This document shows positions 46,919 through 53,299 of a stretch of 64,000 nucleotides of DNA, piece after piece. The translations under genes were made by a program, and so were the position numbers. Under the pieces are notes generated by a model that saw only the letters and a program-made list of their open reading frames with translations, was not told where the DNA came from and made no database searches. Numbering within the stretch: the stretch's first letter is position 1; each line of letters opens with the position of its first letter. The stretch is from an uncultured Emticicia sp. (GTDB lineage Bacteria > Bacteroidota > Bacteroidia > Cytophagales > Spirosomataceae), in the NCBI RefSeq assembly GCF_937903345.1, contig NZ_CALCZQ010000050.1, positions 186,001 through 250,000 of the forward strand, written 5' to 3'.

Positions 46919-47407
46919 TTAGCTAATTTTTATTTGAATAAAACCTTTTGAGAACGACTTACCTTCTTTATTCATTTTTGAGTTAGAAAATTTATCAACC
47001 CAATAATATTTATCAAACGTTGTTGCTTTAAACATTTGGTGGTTTTCAGGAAATAATTTCAAGATGTATGCATCAACTTGAGTTGTTTTCCAAGTTTTAA
47101 TAGCTGTAAATTTACTTCTAATTAAACTTTCAAACTGCTCTTGAATTTGGTACTCAAGCAAAATAACAACATCAATATCATTTGGATTTATTTTTCGAGA
47201 GACAAAACTACCATTTACCCATAAAGTAAATGATTTACAGATTTCTGTTTGAAATTCAGCAATATATGCTTCAAATTTCTCAAAAATCTTGTATCGAGTA
47301 GAAGTGTCATCAAAGCTTTTAACAAAAGCTTGCTTAAAATCGTCCCAAGAAATATCAATTATTTCACTAGGCATTAGATTTCCTCGAATATCAAACTGTA
47401 ATTCCAT
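46919..47407 (-). CDS. Nucleotidyltransferase-fold protein (DUF6932-like)
   Basis: This 162-residue protein contains LWVNGSFVSRKINPNDIDVV, the GSF(V/T)SxK-xPxDIDVV signature of a minimal nucleotidyltransferase-like fold. A later Asp-containing strand (TTQVDAYILKLFPEN) could supply the third acidic residue. Families with this motif are often part of small two-gene modules, and here a helical partner gene follows by 3 bases. ATG at 47407 was preferred to the TTG one codon before. Function and substrate are unknown. Confidence 0.68.
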   Translation of the reverse strand: MELQFDIRGNLMPSEIIDISWDDFKQAFVKSFDDTSTRYKIFEKFEAYIAEFQTEICKSFTLWVNGSFVSRKINPNDIDVVILLEYQIQEQFESLIRSKFTAIKTWKTTQVDAYILKLFPENHQMFKATTFDKYYWVDKFSNSKMNKEGKSFSKGFIQIKIS

Positions 47408-47442
47408 CAAGTAAATATACGCTCATTTCGCATAAAAAACCA

Positions 47443-47472
47443 AAAGAGGCACAGAATTCTCTATGCCTCTTT
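47443..47472 (-). terminator. Terminator after atpC
   Basis: AAAGAGGCA pairs with TGCCTCTTT around a loop containing AGAATTCT. On the minus strand it is followed by TTGGTTTTTT, ending the atpD-atpC transcript. Confidence 0.82.
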
Positions 47473-47496
47473 CGGATATTATTTTCAAGAAAAGTT

Positions 47497-47739
47497 TTAA
47501 GCTACTGACTCAGCTAAAACCAAAACTTTATTTTTGGCTGCTTCAACTACGCCACCATCCACAACGAAAGTTTCCTTTTTGCCGTTGGCTTCGATAACTA
47601 AGTTTCCTTTAGCGAGTGTGCTAACGATGGGTGCGTGGTCTTTCAAGATTTGAAATCCACCGTTGTTTCCCGGTAAAATTACCGAATCAACAACACCAGC
47701 GTAAACTTTCTTATCAGGAGTAATTATTTCTAAGTTCAT
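47497..47739 (-). CDS. atpC: ATP synthase F1 epsilon subunit (N-terminal domain only)
   Basis: The epsilon subunit joins the F1 rotor to the c-ring. This 80-residue form holds the N-terminal beta-sandwich (LEIITPDKKVYAG, VILPGNNGGFQILKDHAPIV, FVVDGGVVEAAKNKVLVLAE). It lacks the C-terminal two-helix domain that inhibits ATP hydrolysis in many bacteria; short epsilons are usual in Bacteroidota. The start is ATG; a TTG two codons upstream is less likely. It is separated from atpD by a palindromic repeat. Confidence 0.93.
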   Translation of the reverse strand: MNLEIITPDKKVYAGVVDSVILPGNNGGFQILKDHAPIVSTLAKGNLVIEANGKKETFVVDGGVVEAAKNKVLVLAESVA

Positions 47740-47743
47740 AATC

Positions 47744-47824
47744 AAGCCCCCTAACCCCCAGAGGGGGAACGCAGGGGATACGCTTTTTTAGTTTATCACT
47801 CCCCCTCTGGGGGCAGGGGGGCTT
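47744..47824. repeat. G/C-rich inverted repeat between atpD and atpC
   Basis: CCCCCAGAGGGGGA (47755-47768) is the exact complement of TCCCCCTCTGGGGG (47800-47813), with partly matching outer arms (AAGCCCCC and GGGGGGCTT). Each arm can also fold on itself. It fills the space between atpD and atpC, and its outer arm ends 5 bases before the atpC ATG. Confidence 0.85.
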
Positions 47825-47825
47825 T

Positions 47826-49331
47826 TTATTTAGACGCTTCTGCGATTAATTTTTCTCCTTTTACTACTGCATCTTCGATAGTTCCTACTAAGTTGAATGC
47901 AGCTTCTGGAAGGTGGTCATAATCGCCGTCCATGATTTGATTAAAGCCTTTGATTGTATCGTTGATGTCAACCAAAACTCCTTTCAAACCTGTAAATTGC
48001 TCGGCAACGAAGAACGGTTGAGATAAGAAACGTTGTACACGTCTTGCACGTGATACAGTCAATCTATCTTCTTCTGAAAGTTCTTCCAAACCAAGAATCG
48101 CAATAATATCTTGTAATTCTTTGTAACGTTGTAAAATCAACTTCACACGTTGAGCAGTATTGTAATGAGCATCTCCCAATACGTTTGCTGACAAAATACG
48201 TGAAGATGAATCAAGAGGGTCAACCGCAGGATAGATACCTAACTCAGCAATTTTACGACTCAATACAGTTGTTGCATCAAGGTGAGTAAATGTTGTTGCA
48301 GGAGCAGGGTCAGTCAAGTCATCGGCAGGAACGTAAACGGCCTGTACTGATGTAATCGAGCCACGCTTTGTTGAAGCAATACGCTCTTGCATCGTACCCA
48401 TTTCAGTAGCCAATGTTGGTTGGTAACCTACAGCTGATGGCATACGACCTAAAAGAGCAGATACCTCAGAACCCGCTTGTGTAAAACGGAAGATATTATC
48501 AATAAAGAAAAGGATATCACGACCTTTACCTTCGCCATCGCCATCACGGAAGTGTTCGGCAACTGTCAAACCTGAAAGGGCTACACGAGCACGAGCTCCT
48601 GGAGGCTCATTCATTTGACCGAAGATAAATGTTGCTTGTGATTCTTTCAAAGCTTCTCTATCTACTACGCTCAAATCCCAGCCACCTTCTTCCATTGAAT
48701 GTTGGAATTTTTCACCGTATTTTACGATTCCAGACTCAATCATCTCACGTAGTAGGTCATTACCCTCACGAGTACGCTCACCTACGCCTGCAAATACTGA
48801 AAGACCAGCATAAGCTTTTGCAATATTATTAATCAACTCTTGAATCAATACGGTTTTACCCACACCCGCACCACCGAACAAACCAATTTTACCACCTTTT
48901 ACGTAAGGAGCAAGTAGGTCAATTACCTTGATACCAGTGAAAAGTACTTCGGTAGCCGTTGCTAAGTCTTCAAATTTAGGAGCGGCACGGTGAATAGACA
49001 TACCTTTTGTCTTTACCTCGCCTAAACCATCAATTGCGTCGCCAACAACGTTGAACAAACGACCTTTGATTTCTTCGCCAGTTGGCATCATGATGGGCGT
49101 ACCCAAGTGAAGAACTTCCATTCCACGTTGTAAACCTTCAGTTCCTTCCATCGCAATGGCACGAACTCGGTCTTCACCAAGGTGTTGTTGAACTTCGAGA
49201 ATTACTTTCTGACCGTTTGCCTTAAATACTGACAACGCATCAAGAATTGGAGGAATTTGAGAGTTTTCACCTTCAAAACTCACGTCCACCACTGGTCCGA
49301 TAATCTGTGAGATTTTACCGATATTTGCCAT
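47826..49331 (-). CDS. atpD: ATP synthase F1 beta subunit
   Basis: The catalytic subunit of F1-ATPase, 501 residues. It shows the Walker A motif GGAGVGKT (153-160), ERTREGNDL, ILFFIDNIFRFTQAGSEVSA (Walker B and the switch region) and ALLGRMPSAVGYQPTL. It begins at ATG 49331, and a well-formed promoter lies about 63 bases upstream. It forms an operon with atpC alone; the other ATP synthase genes are not in this window, as usual in Bacteroidota. Confidence 0.98.
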   Translation of the reverse strand: MANIGKISQIIGPVVDVSFEGENSQIPPILDALSVFKANGQKVILEVQQHLGEDRVRAIAMEGTEGLQRGMEVLHLGTPIMMPTGEEIKGRLFNVVGDAIDGLGEVKTKGMSIHRAAPKFEDLATATEVLFTGIKVIDLLAPYVKGGKIGLFGGAGVGKTVLIQELINNIAKAYAGLSVFAGVGERTREGNDLLREMIESGIVKYGEKFQHSMEEGGWDLSVVDREALKESQATFIFGQMNEPPGARARVALSGLTVAEHFRDGDGEGKGRDILFFIDNIFRFTQAGSEVSALLGRMPSAVGYQPTLATEMGTMQERIASTKRGSITSVQAVYVPADDLTDPAPATTFTHLDATTVLSRKIAELGIYPAVDPLDSSSRILSANVLGDAHYNTAQRVKLILQRYKELQDIIAILGLEELSEEDRLTVSRARRVQRFLSQPFFVAEQFTGLKGVLVDINDTIKGFNQIMDGDYDHLPEAAFNLVGTIEDAVVKGEKLIAEASK

Positions 49332-49393
49332 TTATTGAGAATTTTAAATTAAAATCTGAAACGTTGATTTTAGTGTACTCGCATTTCAGCGTG

Positions 49394-49425
49394 CAAAATT
49401 AGATAATCAAGTTCTGAAAAGCAAA
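49394..49425 (-). promoter_or_regulatory. Promoter for atpD-atpC
   Basis: On the minus strand TTTG (49425-49422), a 20-base spacer and TAATTTTG (49401-49394) match the Bacteroidota consensus well. Confidence 0.68.
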
Positions 49426-49495
49426 ACTTGTGACATAGTTTTTGTATTTTTTTTAGAGAAAAGTTCTGATTCTGCCTTATTTGTTGGAGTAAAAG

Positions 49496-49578
49496 AGGAA
49501 AATGAGTTTAGTTACAGATTTTGTAGGTGGCTGATGCGTCTTTTTGCCAGCTAGATTTTACTTGGTTGAGATTGTTTA
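49496..49578. repeat. Direct repeat, left copy, flanking the toxin-antitoxin pair
   Basis: This stretch of about 82 bases is homologous to 50422-50505, in the same orientation. They share an exact 31-base run (49520-49550 and 50447-50477) and scattered changes elsewhere. On the minus strand both copies read as the 3' end of a leucine-rich-repeat gene. Confidence 0.85.
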
Positions 49579-49588
49579 GGCCGATGGG
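49508..49588 (-). pseudogene. 3' remnant of a leucine-rich-repeat protein gene
   Basis: The minus strand encodes 26 residues ending LNQVKSSWQKDASATYK then ICN and a stop, preceded at once by an in-frame stop. This is the C-terminal cap of a Cytophagales-type LRR protein; the rest of the gene is gone. It matches the tail of the LRR pseudogene at 50438-50907 in 14 of 17 residues over the core. It sits in the 383-base gap between atpD and the antitoxin gene; I see only this remnant and the atpD promoter there. Confidence 0.65.
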
Positions 49589-49714
49589 TTAGTTTTTTTT
49601 TAAACAAAACAATTGATGCGTTGCAACTCTCAATCAGAGATTTGTATTTTATACATCCCAAACTTGTTTTTTACTTATTTGTCTTCTATTTTTACAATAC
49701 AAAATTCAATAACC

Positions 49715-49954
49715 ATGACACAGATTGTTTTAGAAATTGATAATGACAAAGATATTCGACTTTTTTTAGATTTGGCGGAAAGACTAAATATAAGGTTTAG
49801 AACAAGTTTTTCACAAATTAGGAAAGCTAAAAAAGTGAATGATTTAACCACAAATGAATTACATAACATTATCCAAGACGGAAAAGGCTTGGCTTTTTTG
49901 GAAGATGAAGCCGAGAATATTTATACTGATGACAACCTTAAAGTTAAATTCTGA
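49715..49954 (+). CDS. Putative antitoxin of the PemK/MazF pair
   Basis: This 79-residue acidic protein (MTQIVLEIDNDKDIRLFLDL, then AERLNIRF) lies 5 bases before the MazF-type toxin gene, the place and size of an antitoxin. I recognise no classical DNA-binding domain; similar short proteins precede PemK-like toxins in Bacteroidota and cyanobacteria. The frame extends 34 codons upstream, but the extra part is AT-rich and unlike coding sequence, so ATG 49715 was chosen. The role is inferred from position. Confidence 0.7.
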   Translation: MTQIVLEIDNDKDIRLFLDLAERLNIRFRTSFSQIRKAKKVNDLTTNELHNIIQDGKGLAFLEDEAENIYTDDNLKVKF

Positions 49955-49959
49955 TATTA

Positions 49960-50304
49960 ATGGTAAAAGGTACTATTGTTCTAACTATTTTTCCATTTAC
50001 TGACCTTTCTTCTACAAAACGTCGCCCTGCATTGGTAGTTTCAGCCAAAGAATCTTTGCAAGGTGATGTAATTGTTGCATTTATTTCTTCGGTTGTTCCT
50101 CACAAATTGACGTCAGTGGATTATCTGATTTCAACTTCTCATTCTGATTTTGCTATTTCTGGACTTATCAAAGATTCGGTGCTAAAAGCAGATAAATTGG
50201 CAACGCTTAATAAATCTGTTTTTTCGGGAATCTTAGGAAATCTAAGCCAACCTGCCTTGCAAGATTTTGATAATTGCTTAAAATTAGCTTTGAATATTGT
50301 GTGA
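49960..50304 (+). CDS. PemK/MazF-family toxin (putative mRNA endoribonuclease)
   Basis: This 114-residue protein has the PemK/MazF features: VLTIFPFTDLSSTKRRPALVVS (the first strands with the conserved Arg-Arg-Pro) is split here as PFTDLSSTKRRPALVVS, followed by VIVAFISSV and SGLIKDSVLKADKLATL, where the conserved Ser/Asp and Lys-Ala-Asp lie. MazF toxins cleave mRNA at short motifs. It forms a two-gene unit with the putative antitoxin and lies between two homologous gene tails, which suggests a past insertion or recombination event. Confidence 0.85.
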   Translation: MVKGTIVLTIFPFTDLSSTKRRPALVVSAKESLQGDVIVAFISSVVPHKLTSVDYLISTSHSDFAISGLIKDSVLKADKLATLNKSVFSGILGNLSQPALQDFDNCLKLALNIV

Positions 50305-50421
50305 AATTAGCTTTTTAGTGCATTTGAAGTTGCACTAACTTGTTGATAAATAAACAGTTAGTGCTGTATTTGTAATTCTAACAAGACTTTGGCTCAAACT
50401 GAATAAAATTTAGGTCTAAGC

Positions 50422-50505
50422 AGGAAAATAAGTTTAGTTACAGAACTTTGTAGGTGGCTGATGCGTCTTTTTGCCAGTCGGGTTTAACTTGATTAAGGCT
50501 GTTTA
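50422..50505. repeat. Direct repeat, right copy, flanking the toxin-antitoxin pair
   Basis: This copy is homologous to 49496-49578. It overlaps the 3' end of the LRR pseudogene described at 50438-50907. Confidence 0.85.
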
Positions 50506-50907
50506 TACATACAGATAGTTTGGATTTTGGCGAGAAAACCATTCTAAAATTGTATTTTTACTAATATCTAAACTATTACTACATACAAAAAACTCAATTT
50601 TAGTATTTTTACTAATTTTTATGCTTTTTAGTTGATTATTGGAAAAATCTAAAGAGACTACATTCGTAAATGCCTCTATTCCTTCTAAATTACTAATATT
50701 AAAATTCTGAATATTTAGCGTAGTAATTTTTTCAGCATTGGCTTTCAGTAAATTACCATCTTGAACGTCGTCAATATTTAATTTTATTAGAGCATTCTCA
50801 AAATTAATATCAGGATTTTCTACAAAAGGACTGATGTCCTCTTTCGTTTTACAAGAAAAGCAAACACTCAAAGCAAAGAAAGCAGCAAGCAAACGTAGAT
50901 AATTCAT
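50438..50907 (-). pseudogene. Leucine-rich-repeat lipoprotein gene with a frameshift near its 3' end
   Basis: From ATG 50907 the gene encodes a lipoprotein signal (MNYLRLLAAFFALSVCFSC) and a short LRR domain (NISNLEGIEAFTNVVSLDFS, then LKSIKISKNTKIEFFVCSN). The frame stops at 50503 after QNPNYLYV. In another frame, the next bases read LSVCINSLNQVKPDWQKDAS then ATYKVL and a stop at 50438. That is a typical LRR C-terminal cap, so a one-base deletion near 50518 is likely. A shorter functional protein or a sequencing error are the alternatives. The longer frame back to a GTG at 50961 was rejected because the lipobox starts at 50907. Confidence 0.65.
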
Positions 50908-51061
50908 AAAATCAGCAGGTGTTTTGTGTGAAAACAATAAAAATCTCGTAAATATAAACACTTGGTTTATTTATTTAAAATCCTAAATTCATACACTTTG
51001 TCGGCTTGCTTACCTTTGTGTACGTAGAAAAAGCCTAAATTGCAGTCGAAATAAAATTTTA

Positions 51062-51739
51062 ATGAAAATAATCGTCATCATTCCTGCTTTCAACGAAGCA
51101 AAATCTATTGATAAAGTAATTGCCGAAATCCCACAAGATATTGTTGATGAGGTAGTTGTGGTAAATAATAATTCGATTGATGAAACCTCAAAAGTTGCTC
51201 ACCAAGCAGGAGCAACGGTTTTGGATGAACTCCGCCAAGGTTATGGTTTTGCGTGTTTGAAGGGAATCGAGTACGCAAAAAAACAAAAGCCTGATATTGT
51301 GGTTTTCTTAGATGCCGATTACTCCGATTATCCAGAAGAAATGCGAGAATTGATAAAACCCATTACTGAGCAAAACTATGACATGGTGATTGGTTCACGA
51401 GCCTTGGGCGAGCGGCAGGTTGGGTCAATGACAATTCCGCAGATTTTTGGTAATTGGCTGGCTACCAACCTAATGCGTTTTTTTTATGGTGTGCGTTACA
51501 CCGATTTAGGGCCTTTTCGAGCAATTAAGTTTGAATCGCTTTTGGCCTTAAATATGCAAGATACAACCTACGGCTGGACGGTAGAAATGCAGCTAAAAGC
51601 CGCCAAAATGAAAATGAAAACCACCGAAATGGCCGTTAATTATCGCCGTAGAGTTGGAAAATCAAAGATTTCGGGAACGGTGAAAGGAACCATTTTGGCT
51701 GGGTATAAGATTATTACTACTATTTTTAAATATTTGTAA
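51062..51739 (+). CDS. Family 2 glycosyltransferase (DPM1/polyprenyl-phosphate sugar transferase-like)
   Basis: This 225-residue soluble GT-A enzyme shows VIIPAFNEAKSIDKVI, VVVNNNSIDETSKVA, ELRQGYGFACLKGIEYA, the DxD motif in VFLDADYSDYPEE and YTDLGPFRAIKFESL. The lack of membrane helices and the sequence type match dolichyl/undecaprenyl-phosphate mannosyl- or glucosyltransferases. It is 6 bases from a second, membrane-bound family 2 enzyme, so the two are probably one operon, perhaps making a surface polysaccharide. The sugar is unknown. Confidence 0.85.
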   Translation: MKIIVIIPAFNEAKSIDKVIAEIPQDIVDEVVVVNNNSIDETSKVAHQAGATVLDELRQGYGFACLKGIEYAKKQKPDIVVFLDADYSDYPEEMRELIKPITEQNYDMVIGSRALGERQVGSMTIPQIFGNWLATNLMRFFYGVRYTDLGPFRAIKFESLLALNMQDTTYGWTVEMQLKAAKMKMKTTEMAVNYRRRVGKSKISGTVKGTILAGYKIITTIFKYL

Positions 51740-51745
51740 AAGTCA

Positions 51746-53203
51746 ATGGAGCTATTTATTCTTGTCATATATGCCATTCCTTTGGTTTTTATTTTTTCGT
51801 ATAGCTTGGTGCAGTTGAGTCTAATTATTAATTATTTAGGCGGTCGGCAGTCGGCAGTCGGCGGTCGACAGTTAGCACTTGGTGAAGAACATCCTTTCGT
51901 AACAATTCAACTTCCTATTTATAACGAATTGTATGTAGTTGAGCGATTAATTGATGCCGTAACGGCTTTTGATTATCCAAAAGCTCGTTTTGAGATACTG
52001 GTTTTAGACGATTCGACTGACGAAACGGTGGAGATTATAGCTCGAAAAACAAAAGAAATACAATCATTAGGCATTGATATTCAGCACATTAGACGCACAG
52101 ACAGAAAAGGTTTTAAAGCTGGTGCTTTAGCTCATGGAATGCAAATCTGCAAAGGTGAATTTATAGCCATTTTTGATGCTGATTTTGTTCCTCCAAAAGA
52201 TTTTCTACTAAAAACCATTCCTCATTTTGCAGAATCGAATGTTGGTGTAGTTCAAACTCGCTGGCAACACCTCAACGAAAACTATTCTTTGCTTACTCAA
52301 TTGCAAGCCTTTGGCTTGGATGCTCATTTTACGATTGAACAGGGCGGACGAAATGCTAAAAACCATTTCATCAATTTCAACGGCACAGCAGGAATTTGGA
52401 GAAAAAGTACGATTGAAGACGCAGCAGGCTGGGAAGCCGACACATTAACCGAAGATTTAGATTTAAGTTATCGGGCCCAAATGCGAGATTGGAAATTTGT
52501 GTATTTAGAAAACGTTGGTTGCCCTGCCGAGTTGCCAGTGACTATGAGTGCGGTGAAATCTCAGCAATATCGTTGGACAAAAGGTGCGGCCGAATGTGTC
52601 GTGAAAAACCTTCGTAAGTTATTGTCTGATAGTCATTTAAGTATTTCTACGAGACTACACGGTTTTTATCATTTAATGAATAGTGCGGTTTTTGTTGCGG
52701 TATTTTTCTTGTCGATTTTGAGTTTGCCTGTCATGCTTATTACCTCAGGTTCCGATAGATTCGATGTGTTTTTTCGATATACAGCTTTATTTCAAGTCAG
52801 TTGGGTGATTTTGGGTTGTTTTTATTGGATTTCTTTCCAAAAAACTGGACTCGGTTTTTTTGAATTTGTGAAGCGTTTTGTTCTGTTTTTATTATTTATG
52901 ATGGGGCTTTCGTTTCATAATTCCATAGCCGTAGTCGAAGGATGGCTAGGTAGAAAAACACCTTTCGTTCGTACGCCAAAGTTCAATGTAAATAATCAAT
53001 CAGATTCGTTGCAAGAAAATAAGTATTTGACCAAAAGCCTTGGTAAAAGCACATGGATTGAGCTTTTGTTGATGCTTTATTTTATTGCGGTTTTGGTTAT
53101 TGAAATATATCTAAACAACTTCGGTTTAGTGCCTTTTCATCTGATGCTTATTGCTGGTTACGGAAGTGTTTTGTTCTATATTTTTAAGCAAGCAAGGCAT
53201 TAG
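51746..53203 (+). CDS. Membrane family 2 glycosyltransferase (cellulose synthase-like)
   Basis: This 485-residue protein has an N-terminal membrane helix and a GT2 catalytic domain: TIQLPIYNELYVVERLID, VLDDSTDETVEII, DxD in IFDADFVPP, TEDLDLSYRAQ and the QxxRW motif in SQQYRWTKGA. Four or five C-terminal helices follow. These are the marks of processive or lipid-sugar synthases such as mannan synthase or ceramide-glucosyltransferase relatives. About 17 low-complexity residues (GGRQSAVGGRQLALGEE) lie between the first helix and the catalytic domain, encoded by a GTCGGCA-type repeat array. Confidence 0.85.
   Translation: MELFILVIYAIPLVFIFSYSLVQLSLIINYLGGRQSAVGGRQLALGEEHPFVTIQLPIYNELYVVERLIDAVTAFDYPKARFEILVLDDSTDETVEIIARKTKEIQSLGIDIQHIRRTDRKGFKAGALAHGMQICKGEFIAIFDADFVPPKDFLLKTIPHFAESNVGVVQTRWQHLNENYSLLTQLQAFGLDAHFTIEQGGRNAKNHFINFNGTAGIWRKSTIEDAAGWEADTLTEDLDLSYRAQMRDWKFVYLENVGCPAELPVTMSAVKSQQYRWTKGAAECVVKNLRKLLSDSHLSISTRLHGFYHLMNSAVFVAVFFLSILSLPVMLITSGSDRFDVFFRYTALFQVSWVILGCFYWISFQKTGLGFFEFVKRFVLFLLFMMGLSFHNSIAVVEGWLGRKTPFVRTPKFNVNNQSDSLQENKYLTKSLGKSTWIELLLMLYFIAVLVIEIYLNNFGLVPFHLMLIAGYGSVLFYIFKQARH
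51839..51875 (+). repeat. In-frame GTCGGCA repeat array
   Basis: Three to four imperfect copies of a GTCGGCA-type heptamer lie inside the glycosyltransferase gene. They code for GGRQSAVGGRQL and keep the frame. A related GTCGAC/GGCCGTC run occurs after ppc at about 25698. Confidence 0.65.
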
Positions 53204-53217
53204 ATTCTTATTTACTA

Positions 53218-53287
53218 CGGAGGCACAGATTTAAAGATAAGCAAGGAATTGATTCTGTGAAAATCCGTGTCTTCCGTGTCTCCGTGG
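53218..53287. repeat. Imperfect inverted repeat between convergent genes
   Basis: CGGAGGCACAGATTT (53218-53232) pairs loosely with AAATCCGTGTCTTCCG (53261-53276), with a second CCGTGTCTCCGTGG following. It fills the space between the glycosyltransferase and TonB-receptor stops and may act as a weak terminator. The ACGGAG/CCGTGTCTCCGTGG type is widespread in intergenic DNA of this phylum, from general knowledge. Confidence 0.55.
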
Positions 53288-53299
53288 TTAGATTTTTTC

